The notes below the pieces were generated by a model that did not search any database, had not been told where the DNA came from, and worked only from the letters and a program-made list of their open reading frames with translations. DNA of 64,000 bases, taken from the NCBI RefSeq assembly GCF_033296635.1, contig NW_026944028.1, forward strand, positions 1 through 64,000, written 5' to 3'. Below, in pieces: positions 35,437 through 47,686 of the stretch. This DNA is from Dichotomopilus funicola. Its lineage: Eukaryota > Ascomycota > Sordariomycetes > Sordariales > Chaetomiaceae. Numbering within the stretch: position 1 is the stretch's first letter; each line of letters begins with the position of its first letter. The position numbers were made by a program, and so were the translations under genes.

Positions 35437-36352
35437 TTCTAGGAAAATTGGGATAATGACTGATGATGGGGGNNNNNNNNNNGAAAATAAGGACGGGCAG
35501 TCTCGGAAATGCCCATTTCGTAATCCATAGACTTGATGATCGACGATGATGATGGTATAGTTATAAAAGAGGGCGATACCAACAGACATATGTCGTAGGC
35601 TGGGAACAGAGATAACCGGCATAAACAGTCGTAATAATTATAACAAATATCAGCCAACAACCGAGCTCCAATATGTGGGAGCCGGGGATTGCAGCTGGGT
35701 CATCTTCGCCCTGGAAGGGCGATAAGTTAAACTCTTACTAGTAACTTAGACTGCGCTCCTGTTTCGATTCTTTACCTGGGCTGTTTCAGATAAAACATGA
35801 CCCAAGTGCTGGCTGGATACCTAACTGATGGGAACACGGGATGGAAGAAGGTTGGCGATAGTGATATGTGGGGCGTTGCGTATGGAAAGATGGAACTCGA
35901 GGATAGTCGGGAGCCACGGGAAATGATAATTAATAGATGCGGAGTAAAAGTAGCACACAACATGGTGGACCAGAGTGCATGAAAAATTGAATACTAATGA
36001 ATCATCCGCTATGCCCGCTCCTAAAGAAACCCTTAGACGCCAACCAAGACAAGAAAGGCAAGACTAGAGCGGTGTGTGGGTGTGTGTGTAACGCCGCTCC
36101 CTGACTCGAATAGCAGACTTCCCCATATCTCGCCAATATAAAGATGCAGGCGGGATATCAAACGGAACAAAAGAACAGATAACTTGATGCTCCTTCCACC
36201 TCGCCAAGATATGCAGCCCATGTCCTGCCCCCTTATCCCAACATACAGAATACAACAGACTGAGTGACGATAGACGGTATACCCAGATTGAAATCACCGA
36301 TAATTCCCCAAAACATTACACCTCGGCATCCTTAGCTAAATCTCCGCCTTCT
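35437..36352. other. Intergenic with assembly gap
   Basis: This is the stretch between the convergent MFS and giant-protein genes. It is AT-richer than its surroundings and includes a short (TG)n run, GTGTGTGGGTGTGTGTGT, at about 36072-36089. No gene is visible. Confidence 0.45.
35473..35482. other. Assembly gap (10 Ns)
   Basis: Ten ambiguous bases follow GATGATGGGGG, 36 bp after the MFS stop codon. The true gap length may differ, and the run is probably a join in the draft assembly. Confidence 0.98.
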
Positions 36353-39300
36353 TCACTCGCTCTTTTTGGTGAGCCTCTTCCACCACGAGCTGCGGGGTGT
36401 GGCGTCCGCAAACATGGACGAGTTCCGCCGGCTGTCCTTCCGGCCGTCACTCCCATCCGAGACATGATGCGGTTGTTCTCTGTGACGATCCCAGCCCCTG
36501 TCTTTGTCCGTGCGGTACTTCTCCCGCTCCCTCTCACGCTCCCTCTCCTCGCGGCGCTTCCTGCGACGTCGGTCATCGTCGTCTTCCGCGGTCATGCCTG
36601 CTGCCTCAGCATACCTGGCCTCAGCGTATTTGGCCTGGCGGCGAGCGTGGCGGCGAGCTTCGCGGCGGGCTTCTTCGTCGTCTTCAATGACCTCCACTTC
36701 CGGTGCTGGGGGCTCGGCCGCTTCAACATTGTCAGGAGGCGGTGGCGCGTCGGAGTGGTCTTTTACCCAGGACGACGTACCCGAGTGCGGCCAGGAACCG
36801 CCCGTGTTCTCACGGGATGCCTTGGGGTAGACATAGTTGTCGGGGGCTACTTCGGGCCGACGACGAGAATAGCGTTCATCACGCTCCCTGCCCTCCTTCG
36901 CAGCGCGCCGAGCTTCTCTACGGAGCCGGCGATCTTCGTCCTCCTCGCGACCGGACTCCTCGGGCTGGTAGCTGCGGCGACGTTCCTGGTGTTTCGCAGC
37001 ACGGCGGGCGTCGGCTTCAACTTCGGCTGCGTCCACTTCGGCGCGCCGTCGCTTACGCTCAGCGCGCTCCGCTTCCTTCTGCTCGGCCGCCTGGCGCTCT
37101 GCGTCCTCCCGTGCGCGTTGCGCCCGTCTCTCGGCGCGGCGAGCCTCCTTTTCTTCCTGACGACGAATTTCATCTTCCTCCTCCTGCCTCCTGCGCCGCT
37201 CGCGACGCGCTTCGTCCTTGGCCCGGCGCGCTTCTTCGGCGGCCTGATCCGTCGTGCCGTACTGCGCGGCTTCTTTCTCAACCCTCCTAGCCCGACGCGC
37301 CGCACGGCGCGCTTCACGCTCAGCATCGGTCTCTTCGCCGCGTCTACCACCCAATTCCTCGTCAGTGGTCGGGTAGGTGCCCCGGCGACGGGGCTCTGGT
37401 CGAGGCGGTTCCATGCGCTGATCTTGCTTATCTCCGCCCTTGAAAACGCCCCCGAGAAAGGAAGAGAAACCCGATTTCTTGGAGGTAGAGCCGGAGCGCT
37501 TGAGGGGAGACCGCATGGGCGTTGCATCAGCAGGATCAACCATGACGATGTCGTCGTCCCGCGAATATTGCTGGCGCAAAGGAAAAAGAAAAACGTTAGT
37601 ATTTGTATGTTAAACTGTGATAATAATCCACGAGTGGCAAAATGCCCGAGGTTGAAACTTACCTTTTGTCTCCGGCGATCGGCCCTATCTGGGGCTGGGT
37701 CGGTATCGGAAGCGCCAACCATGACGATGTCATCATCCTCTTCCCTCCGATTCCGCCTGCTTCCCGATCTCGACAGACCAAGGCCAGCGCCGACGGCACC
37801 AGCGCCCACGCCAAGAATCTTGGCCGCCTTGGACGACATGTCCTCCGGAGGTGGGCTCATCAAACCTCCGTCCATATCAACCGAATGCCTGCGCGAGCTC
37901 GACTTGCTGCCCCCGTGGCGCTTGTCGCGGGTTGACATCGAGCGGGATAGGGGCGGGGTGCTGGCGAAGACACTGGCGAAGCGTGCGGGCGCGTCTCTGG
38001 CTCGTGGCCGGTCTGCGCCGTCTGAACCAGAACCGCGCGACGGTGGTTGATCGTACCCGTATCTGTCCATCCTGTCCGCAGCGGGGGGCTTCTTCCGGGA
38101 ACTCGACTCCCTTTCGGGCCTGGCGGGCCGAGGCGCAGGCTTCTTCGGCTCCCTGTCCGGTGCCGCCGTCCATGCGTTCCACGACGACGAGCCTTCACGA
38201 TTCACGCGGGGGCGTTCTTTACGCGCCGCCTGAAACGCGGCTGGTGTCATCATCGGCGCGGGCGGCGCGTCGGGAACCGCAGGTGGCGGAGGTACAGCCG
38301 GCGGGACGTCGACGATTTCCGGGGCGGGTTTGGACCGCCTCGACGATTTCCTGCCCTTTTTAGGGGGGGATACTTCGACGACTTCGATGGTATCATCGTC
38401 GTCAAGATGGCGGCTGTGGTGGGGTTCCTCTTCACTCATAGGGAAGCCCCCAGGCACCTCATCTTCCGGGGGAGGAGGAATGAAGGGTGGTGGAGGCGGA
38501 GCTGGGGGGAAGCCCGCAACATCGATGACCTGCTCTTTGCCCTTGTTTTTGCTCTTCTTGCTTCTCTTCCTCTCCTCTCGACTGGGGACCGGCTGGGGCT
38601 CCACGATAGGCGGCGGCGGGGGTGGGGGGGACGGTGACGGCGACGGAATAGGGGAAGGGGGTGATTCGAGAACGGCTGGCGCTTCGGCTTCGGCTTCGGA
38701 TTCCGCTCCTACAGGTTCCTCATCAAGCGCCTCGAATGCACGAAGTCGGTCCGCGATCTTGCCGCGCACGGCCTTTTTGGAGGACGAGGATCGAGGCTTG
38801 GGGACTTTCTCTGGCTCCGCGTCATACCATACCTCGGCGGCGCCTTCCCCAGCTGCCGTGGCCGTTGCGGCTTCCACAATAGGCGATGGCTCATCGTGCC
38901 CACTCTCTGGCGCATCGGCTTCGGCAGGAGGGGAGGGGGCCGAATCGTCGGCATCAGCCGTTCCAGGAAACCACGAGCTCAGCCGCGACTTCTTCTTCGA
39001 GCCTGACTTGGCGGCCCCCCAGAAGCTGAAGGCGTCATTGGCGGGTGGCGCGGGCTCCTTTTCAGCTGGCGAATCCTCTTCTTCTTCTTCGGCTGCCGCT
39101 GGCTCTTCAACTGGCGGCTCGAGGTCCTCCTCGTCTTCTTTCGGCTCATCCTCTTTGTGGTCATCTTCTTCCGGGTCGTCCTCTTCTGGGTCATCCTCCT
39201 TCGGGGCATCCCTTAATAGTTCCTCGACTTGCTCGGCGGTAAGGTTCACGTCTTCGAGGTCTTTGAACTCGTCGTCATCGTCGTCGCCATCGTCGTCATC

Positions 39301-42300
39301 GTTGTCGGCGGCGGCGGCAGCAGCAGCTAGAGCAGCAGCAGCAGCCTTAGCCTTCTCCTTGTCCTTGTCCTTGGACTTGGACTTGCTCTTCTTCTCCTTC
39401 TCCTTTTCTTTCTCCTTCTTCTTCTTCTCCTTGTCCCTCTCCTTCTCCCTCTCCTTCTCCTCCCGTAACCGCTCCCTTTCCCTCTCCTTCTCCTTCTCCC
39501 TCTCCCTCTCCCTTTCTCGTTCTTTCTCTTCCCTTAGTCTCTCCTTCTCCCGTTCCTTTTCCGCCCTTATCCTCTCTTTCTCCTTCTCCTTCTCCCTCTC
39601 CTCCCTCTCCCTCTCCTCTCTTTCCTCCCTTTCTCTCTCTTTCTCTTTTCTCTTCCTCTCCTTCTCCTTTTCTTTCTCCTCTTTTAGCCTCTCCTTTTCC
39701 CGCTCTCTCTCCCTCTCCTTTTCCTTCTCCTTCTCCTTTTTCTTTCTCTCCTTCTCCTCCTTTTCCCGCTCCTTTTCCCTTTCCCTCTCTCGTTCCCGCT
39801 CTTTTTCCCTTTCCCTCTCCTCTCTCTCCTTCTCCTTCTTGGCCTTCTTTGCTCTCTTGGCCTCGGCCTCGGCCTCAGCAGCCACAGCCTCAGCCTCAAG
39901 TTTGAGCCGCTCGGCTTCTAGCCGTTCAGCCTCCAGTCGTTCAGCTTCTAACCGTTCTGCTTCGATTCGGGCTTCCTCCTTTGCTGCAGCTTCGGCTTCG
40001 GCGGCTAGCCTTGCCTCCTCTTCTGCAGCTGCAGCTTCGGCTGCGGCGGCTTCTTCTGCCTGACGCTCCCGTTCAGCGGCCTCTTCCGCCTCGCGAGCGG
40101 CCGCTTCCTCAGCCACCTTAGCAGCCTGTTCCTCCTCCTCCTCCTTCCTTTTTCGCTCCTCCTCTTCGGCCTTCTCTGCTTCCCGTAGAGCCCTAACCTC
40201 GGCCCGCCTGTTGATACTAGCCGTTAGCTCCTCCACCCGCTCTAGATCTTCCTTAGCCTTCCCCTTCTTCTTTTTGCCCTTGAGCTTGGCTTGGAGACTC
40301 GCTAGTTCCGCTTCCTCTGCTGCTGCTTGGACTTCTTCAGCTTCTATGGCGGCCTGCTCTTCCGCCTCCTTTTCTCGGCGTTCTTGTTCTTCTGGGCCTA
40401 GAGTGTTAATACCTGATCCATCCCACTTGTATTGTGTTATACTTTGATAACATACCTCTTTCTTCCTTGTTCCCCGTGGCCCAGGAATCGAAGAAGCCGA
40501 CGCTCTTCGGGTTTTCTCCCTTGTCAAGATCGATAAGGAGATCTTTATCATCATCATCAGGTGCCGGTGCCTCTGCGGTGGCCTCGGCAGCTTCGGCAGC
40601 AGCAGCAGCAGCCGCCGCCGCGGCCTGGTCTTCGGCAGCCTTTTTCTTCTTCTTGTCCTTCCTGGACAACGCCCCGCTCCAATCGTCGGAGGGGTCCGGT
40701 ATCGGTATCGGTATAGGTGGGGGTTCCTCGTACTTCCCTTTCCTCCTACTAGCACTCTTCCCAGAGGAAAACCACGAGTAGCCACCTACATAATCTTCCG
40801 GTCCCCGATCCCCCTGTTCCTGTTCCTGTTCCTGTACTGGTTCCGAGGTTGGTTCAGGCTCAGGTTCAGGCTCGGCGACCGGTTCCGACTCCGGTTCCGG
40901 TTCCGGTTCGTCCTTCTTTTTCTTTTTCTTCTTGTCCTTGTCCTTGTCCTTCTCCTTCTCCTTCTCCTTCTTTTTGCTCTCTTTGTCCTTCTTGTCCTTC
41001 TTATCCTTGCCCGAGCTTCGGATACTGGCATCGTCCTTTTCTGGGGGTTCGAGGCTCGCCATCTCGAAACTATGGGGCTGCGTGTCAAGTTCAACCTTCT
41101 TATTCTTCTTCTTGGCCTTCTTGTCGATGGGGGCGGCCCAACCATCCTCGGGGACGGAATCGGCTTCCGGTTTTGGATCTGTATCTTGAGTGAGTAAATC
41201 GTCACGCGAGTCGTCCTTACCTTCTTTCTTCCCCTTCGACTTTTTGTTCGAATTCGTGCCCCAGGCCCAGGGCAACTCGCTACTCTGGTCAGCTGCTTCC
41301 GGGTCCGGCCCTAGCCCTTCTCCAGGCTTAGGTCCGGCTTCGGGTTCGGGATCGGCGGTCTTCGCGTCGAGCGCGGCAGCACTACTCCGGGGAGTGTTTT
41401 TCTTGGCACCCCAGAAGCCCCAGGCATCCTCGGTCGCTGACTTGACCTCTGAGGTCTTGCCGAAATCGTCATCTAAAGGCATTATCACGCCGTTCGCCTT
41501 CTTCTTTTTCTTTTTGGTGCCGGAAGGGTTGAAAAAGTCGTCCTCGGCCGCCGGGGGTGGGTCGGGAACGTGGACGGGGCCTGCTTCCAGTCCAGATTCT
41601 TCCCACACGTTCGGCATGTTCTTCATCTTCTTGTTCGCCACTGAGGCCATCAATGGTTCATCCTTCAAGGGACCGGTATCCTGACTGTTGCCCCAACCCG
41701 CATCTTCGGGGTCGCCAAAATTGAAACCCAGATCGGGTGCTTTGGAGTTGTTAGGTTTGTTCCAAGGTGCATCATCGATACCTTTTGCTTCTGTAACTTT
41801 TGCTTCGATAACTTTTGAGGTCTTCTTGAGCCAATTGCCGAAGCCCCATCCGCCGCCGCCTGAATCGGAGGACTTGCTCTCCGGCTGGCTCGCGGGGGGG
41901 TCGGGGGCTGGCTCGGGGGCTGGTGGTTGCGCGTCGAATCCAACACTTTGGAATGCAGGAAAAGCGCCGGGGCCGGATTCCACGTCTAGTAGCCCAGGAT
42001 CGGTCGGCTGGGCGTTTTCCTCGATCGTCGTGGAGGTCTTGTCCTTCTTCTTCTTCTTTTTCTTTTGTTCGGCCATAGAAAAGGTTCCCCACGCATCAGT
42101 AGACTCATCTCCTTCTCCGGGCTTGCCATTCTCATCCTTGCCCTTATCGTCTTCACCACCGCCACCACCACCACCACCGCCACCACCACCACCACCACCA
42201 CTTCCGTCGCCGCCGTCCCCACCGCCAGCTTCCCCGCCGGCGGCATCACCCCCAGCGGCATCACCACCGTTCGCATCGCCGGAGCCATCACCGCCTTTAT

Positions 42301-43074
42301 CACCACCGCCGGCACCGCCACCGCTACCACCACCACCAGGGCCGTTGCCATCACTCTGGTTGGTTTTTGCTTTTGTCTTTTTATTTTTTTTGGCGGCTCG
42401 TACGAAACCCTGCTCGCTCATAAGGTCGACCCGGGGCGTTGTCGTTGGGGAGGTAATCAGGATGGAATCATCTTTTTGGCCGCCTCCAGGACTGGGCATG
42501 TCCGACCTCGCCGGCGCAGAAGGAGTGTGGCCCAACAGGGCCTGTTGCCGGGAGGCGTAGGCGTCACCCCCGGTGGGATCGGCGATGTCCGCGGATGGTG
42601 AATCGGAGTCCTCGGCGTGTGCTACTCGGCTGGCCCATTTCGGGCCAATGTGGGGCAAGACAAGAGGGCGACAAGATAAGGGTCGAAGTGTCTGGGGCTC
42701 ATCCGTTAGTTTTCAAACTTGGGCATTGAGAGCGTTTCCTTCGTGTGTGCTTGCCCAGACCTATCCGGCGGCGCAGAGACAGTGTCGGCTGAAATCAACC
42801 AACACCAGCCTCTAACTAATGTGAAAGAAAGATAGGAAACACAATGCGCCAATCGCAAGAGAATCCCAATGCTTACCTCAACGCTGTCCCTGATGCTAAC
42901 CCATGTCTGGGCAACCAAGCGCAGACTTGTCTCCAAGCCGATATCACGGGAGACTGCTCGTCTACTCTGTCCCCGCCATCTGGTTTTGCTCACCGACGGC
43001 GATGGTGTGGCGGAGGAGCGGCGAAAAAATGGGTCTAGGTGGGTGTTGAGGACGTACGTCTCAACGGCGGCCAT
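36353..43074 (-). CDS. Giant charged low-complexity protein, function unknown
   Basis: The predicted product has about 2,128 residues in exons 43074-42877, 42691-40456, 40397-37663 and 37570-36353. All joins keep frame (185-, 58- and 92-nt introns); DSVE joins TLRPL, and NKEERG joins PEEQERR. It has no catalytic domain that I recognise. In order it has a folded-looking N-terminus (about 1-110), a poly-Gly tract (about 228-246), and many modules in which acidic residues lead to a Trp-Gly core and then poly-Lys. A long Glu/Lys/Arg stretch resembling a single alpha-helix follows (about 990-1160), then acidic and proline-rich segments, and two copies of DDDIVMV flanking the third intron. The tail is Arg/Glu-rich and ends SSWWKRLTKKSE. 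The first exon is the least certain. Scaffold or RNA/chromatin-associated roles are only guesses. Confidence 0.75.
42150..42215. repeat. CCACCACCG microsatellite encoding poly-glycine
   Basis: A near-perfect run of (CCACCG/CCACCA) on the plus strand encodes about 17 consecutive glycines of the giant protein on the minus strand. It is preceded by Gly/Ala/Asp-rich degenerate repeats (42200-42350). Confidence 0.7.
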
Positions 43075-46000
43075 GGCTGCGGTCGAGCGAGTTCACGGTC
43101 GGCTCCCAGCCTCGCAACAAACACATGTGGTGCCGTGGGCGCTGTGGCGGTCGAGCGCCGACTTTCTAGGACCTGATTCGTAAGTATCGTCGGTCGGGAA
43201 GGAGGCTGTTGCTAGTCGTGGTCGCGTCTTGGTCGTCGGGGTGGTCGTCGTCGGTGTAATGATGTTTTGCGACGAATGTCGCTCTCGTCAACCTCCCAAA
43301 ACCTAAAGTCCCTTCTCCCCGCAAAAAAGTGTAAAGAGAAAAGAGACTATCGCAACCCCTAGGAGACCGCCTCACTGGGACGCGCAGGGGGGGTCGTAAA
43401 AATTGCGACCGCCTCTCGCAAAGGGCTGTGGTCGTTGGGGCCAATCGTCAAGCGGGATCTAACGAGACACGCGCCTCAAGGATGCGGATTGGGCGTGCTG
43501 GTTAAGGCTGCCGTGTTGTGCTACCACACACCGCCGACGAGTGTCTCTCTTGTTCGAATCAGATTTTGTCGCAGGGCAGGTAGTTGCCTCGAGAAGATGG
43601 CTTTGACGGGGCTTGCGCAAGGCGACAAGCAGCTGAGCGAACGGGTCGAAGCAGATTGGGGGAAAAAGATTAAAAGACTATGAAAAGAGAAAAAAAATAC
43701 AACAAAAACCAAACTCGATAACAAGCCGCTAGTTGTGAATGGTCGCCGCGGCCTTGATCGCCAAACAGAGAAGAGGACGAAGGTCACCAAAAGAGGCGTT
43801 CATTCATGCACAGCGCCGAGTGCTCTCGCGTCAACACACCCCTCCCTGCTTTTCCTGCAAGCACGCGCGGCAGGCGGCAGCAGCGGGGCGGAAGCACTCC
43901 AGGGATACCGATGACGGCTAGTCCACACTGCCCAAAGTGTGGTGAGGAGGTTGATTGTCGGTGTAAGTGGCGGGAAACAGAATGAGTTCGCTGCAAGTGA
44001 CCTCCGCCGGTTTGAGTCGAGTCAAGTTCGATTCGAGCCGGTGAGTCGCCAAAGGAAGTTGAAGTGGAGGGTGGATGGGAAAGGTCGGTGGCTGGTGGTT
44101 CGAGGTTGAGGTTGAGGTTGAGGTTGCAGATGCCCCCAAGGTGGAACGGGAAGAAGACAAACTCACATCCTCCTCACAAAGTCATCGAAAAGGACGGGAT
44201 CCTGTTCGTCCTTCACCATGGAGCTTCCTGTTCTTTTCACAAACCCCTGCCACCATCCCACTTCTCAGGTGTGTCATGTGGGGTAACTCCCGGCGTCTTG
44301 TCTTGCCATCGCCCATTCTTCGCCCTCTTCGAGCATTTGGTGGGCGGGCGTGCTGGACCAGCAACACCAGCCTCTCAGCGAGACAGATTCTTTAACGGAT
44401 GGCTGGGTGACCGGGGTTCTGATTGGTGAGAGGGTCGCAGGGATGGACGGGGCTCATGAGGCCCCAATCCCGTTTGGGACGAACCATCCATCACAGCTGC
44501 CCAGTGCCGTCCCGATGGCCGACCCCTTGCTGTGGAGCTTGTTCCCCCAAGTCCCCTTCCACGAGTGACGGGAAGCCCCTCCTGTGGATGAAGACGGACC
44601 TGTTCTCTCTTTTGTCTGAGATGGCGCAAGCAAGATGGATAACATCATCCCATGGAGCCGTAAATTGGACCATATGTCTTGCCGTGGTCTTAATGCCGAC
44701 GTTAAGTGACGGGAAGCCCCCATGAACATGGAAAGAGCACCCCCCGGGCCATCAGACAAACCGGTTAAGTTACAGTCAAAACCCGCCCCGCAACCGAGCC
44801 CGCGCTGCGACACACTGCTGCTGCATGCCCAAAAAACGTCACGGGGACCACCTATCGACGGGACCATCCAACCTATCGCGGGGAGATCTCGCGGAGGGAA
44901 TTGGGGGGCATCGTCTCTTTTTTTGCCTTGGATCGCGTGGCGAACGAGGCTCCGTCCCCAATTATCCGTCGCTCGTAGCGGCCGCGGCGCTTGGGTCAAG
45001 TCTCGCAGTGTAGTGTACACAGTAACGCGTGGATGGAACGGAACCCCTCGACAGCGGGATGTGAGCTACTGCACACGACGCGGGTAGGTGTTTAAAAATT
45101 GGTGTTAGGTAGGGCCCAAGCAAGCTAAGGCGGGTACCACGAGGCCGGAGACTGGGCAGCCATGCGCCGACGGAGAGTCATTGCGACAAGCTCAACATTG
45201 CGGCCAAGACAGGCGCAGGACAAACTGTCCGCGACAGTCATATCCTTATCGAATGCGAAGATAGCCTATTCGGCAAGCTCTACTTGGTTCTTTTCAGGGT
45301 GCGGATCGCGCGCTTTAGGCTTTTGGGTTCCGGATTTTGGTGAGTCAACTTCCCATCTTGCGATATCGCAGAATATGCCTCCGGACCAAGCCTGAGCTTG
45401 CCTCGGCTTATGAGGTACATCACCTTGAGCAGCAACCAAGCGGCCCGTCGCGGATAGAGGTTTGTTACCGCATCGGCTATGCTCCGCTGGTCTCTTGCCC
45501 TTGTCCAAGGAGGAAACACCCGCGAGCCCGCTCCGGGGTCCAGGATGGCCCCGCTTTTGCCCCGCAGGAAGGTCAAGAGCACACCCAAAATGGAGGCGAG
45601 GGGGGACTGAATCCAGAAGTGGCCCCTCCAGCTTGCATTGTCGAGCATTTTCAGCAACCCATCCAAGAACTGCCCTTTCTTCACCGCTACATTTCGCTGT
45701 TCAAGACGACAACACGCGACTGGTTGGCGAAGTGAGATCGCGCTGCGCGAAGTTTTCATTGGGAACTGAGCGACGCGCCTGGGCTGTTGCTGTTGGTAGC
45801 CTAACTTCTGAGGAGCCGCGTGGTGACTCGACATGTTGAATTCAGGAGGCGACCACATCGAGCCCGGCAGTCCCGTCGCTGGCACGCGGCGATTCGAGGA
45901 TGCAGGTGATTTCGAACAAGTATGGATTACTTGGCAATACAGGCAAGCCTCGTCCGAATAGAATTTCAGAGCACGGAGCAATGCTACATCTCGAATATCT

Positions 46001-46845
46001 ATCTACAAACCAGATGGCCAGTCTCCTGGAGAACGACAGATGACTTGCTTGTGTGAGGAAGGCTGGGGTTGAGTCCACTTGGGCACCGTTGTTTGTTTCA
46101 CACAAGCAGGTTTGGACTCATGAACGCACGGGTGAAGATTTCATCAACCCACCCCTCTCCTGCGATGTAGCTGGAGAGGGAAAAAGTAAGAACCACGAAA
46201 CAGGTGAGCAAATGGATGGAATAAGGCTGAGTCTACAACACGACGCGGTGCTAGGCTGAAAACACCGCTGAAACCGTCCGACCATCGATTAGGGACCCAT
46301 CACCCCGCTACCATTCCTTTAGCAAGTGCCTCTCGCACAGTGGAAAGCGTGCCTCATGAAGCCCGAAAGTTCCATTTTGAGACGAAAAGTCCTGATGACG
46401 TGAGACCACCACGGAGCCGGCTGCTTCCGGGGGGTTTTGTTTGCGCCTCATCTTTGATAATGGGAGTCCGTGCCGTCGAATTCTGTTGTTTGATTCCAGC
46501 TTATTTCTTTGCTCTTTCCTACTTCCTCAATTCTCATGTTTGCATGAATTTAGTGTGGAAGTTGCGACCCACCCATCATTCTTATCCGCCACATCACAGG
46601 CTTCACCGTCCTTAGCTCATCAATCGCAACGATTCAACATCCTTAACAAATTTCGCGGCCACTCCGCAAACACGGACATTCCCTTATTAATTTTAATCAA
46701 GCTTATTGGAAAACACGTGGGAAGTACTCAGACCACAGCGCAAAAGAGCCAAGAAAGCCTCCAAGTAGAAGACGAGTGAAACATCATTCTTTGAACCGGC
46801 CCGTATCTTTTTTCCTCGACCGTACCCCGTCAAGTCTCGCCAAAC
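43075..46845. other. 3.8-kb stretch without a supportable gene
   Basis: This stretch lies between the giant gene and the DUF7053-like gene. Several open frames of 180-230 codons exist (for example minus 44454-45020 and 45280-45981), but none shows domain-like motifs or splice structure. It includes a (GAGGTT)4 hexamer run at about 44103-44126. It also has a 16-bp direct repeat AGTGACGGGAAGCCCC at 44564-44579 and 44705-44720. The right end (46440-46845) is AT-richer and is probably the promoter of the next gene. Confidence 0.4.
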
Positions 46846-47448
46846 ATGGCGCCAGAATCATTCAACGTCATTACCCGGACTCCCATCCCCGCCTCCCTCC
46901 CGCCAGCCACCGTCCTTGCCGCCCTGCACACCTTCGAAGCCCTCATCACGCCTAATCCATACCTCGACCACTTCGAGCCGCGGGTCCTGACCTCCGATGA
47001 AACCGCCGGCGCCGACCCTTTCTTCTTCCCCCGGGCTTCCGGGCTCTACGGTTACGTTATTTACGACCGTGTTCCCGTCATCCCTGGCCTCGGCTCTTGG
47101 GCAGCCCTCAAGGTAGCCGTGCCGTGCGTGTTCCAGCGGTTTGAGCATGGCGTGCGGTGTTGTGCACACGCTCAGGGAGGGGTGGTCGTACGGAGTAGTT
47201 ATGAAGTGAGGAGGCGCGGGGAGGTTACGGCCCAAGGGGTGGACGCCTGGGTTGGGGAGGGCGGGAGTGGTCCTGCTGGTCATGACGACGGGCAGTACGA
47301 GCTGGTCGACATCTCGAATGTTGAGTGCGGGGCGCTGGTGAAGCCGTTTGTCAAGATGCGGTTCTCGAGCGCTCACCAGGCCCTTCTAGAGAAGGTAATT
47401 CAGAATCTGTTGAAAGGGGGCGGTCAGGCGGGTGGTGGAACCTGGTAA
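46846..47448 (+). CDS. DUF7053-like conserved fungal protein
   Basis: This is a single-exon gene for 200 residues. The layout resembles the uncharacterised fungal DUF7053 family, which has an SRPBCC/START-like shape. The N-terminal strand FNVITRTPIPASLPPATVLA is followed by a helix containing LHTFEALITPNPYL. A central hydrophobic segment, GYVIYDRVPVIPG, comes next. The C-terminus has ELVDISNVECGALVKPFVKM and then FSSAHQALLEKVIQNLL. The start context AAACATGGCG is good and there is no upstream in-frame ATG. The role is unknown; family members are often assumed to bind lipids, but this is inference. Family placement rests on pattern memory. Confidence 0.7.
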   Translation: MAPESFNVITRTPIPASLPPATVLAALHTFEALITPNPYLDHFEPRVLTSDETAGADPFFFPRASGLYGYVIYDRVPVIPGLGSWAALKVAVPCVFQRFEHGVRCCAHAQGGVVVRSSYEVRRRGEVTAQGVDAWVGEGGSGPAGHDDGQYELVDISNVECGALVKPFVKMRFSSAHQALLEKVIQNLLKGGGQAGGGTW

Positions 47449-47686
47449 TTAAGGATGAATGGGAAGAAGAAGAGGGGGAAAGGGAAGGCAGTTCATTTAT
47501 GGTGTGTATATTTCCTACAAGATACCCATCATGATCCGAGCCGCGGTCTCGGACGCCAAGGCATAACAAGGGTGCTAGACACTCGGTTCCATGTATATCT
47601 TCCTCGGCGTTTCCCATACGCCCCTATAACTACCTAGGTACCTTCAATCTACAGTCCGACGCCACCGAGTTCCCCTAGGCCAACCC
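47449..47686. other. Short convergent intergenic region
   Basis: This is 238 bp between two 3' ends. It contains CTACCTAGGTACCTTC at about 47631-47646, another copy of the intergenic TACCTA/TAGGTA motif. Confidence 0.45.

Noticed and set aside
36464..38050. 528-codon plus-strand open frame with hydrophobic stretches resembling membrane helices
   Set aside because: Antisense of the Arg/Glu-rich C-terminus of the giant gene; GC-rich charged codons read backwards as Ala/Leu/Phe. The sense strand has correct splice joins.
38330..40063. 577-codon plus-strand open frame rich in Ser, Phe and Leu
   Set aside because: It is the antisense of the Glu/Lys/Arg-repeat region of the giant gene; the composition follows from the complementary codons and no function is visible.
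44454..45981. Minus-strand open frames of 188 and 233 codons
   Set aside because: No domain, no codon bias like the neighbouring genes and no plausible splice partners.
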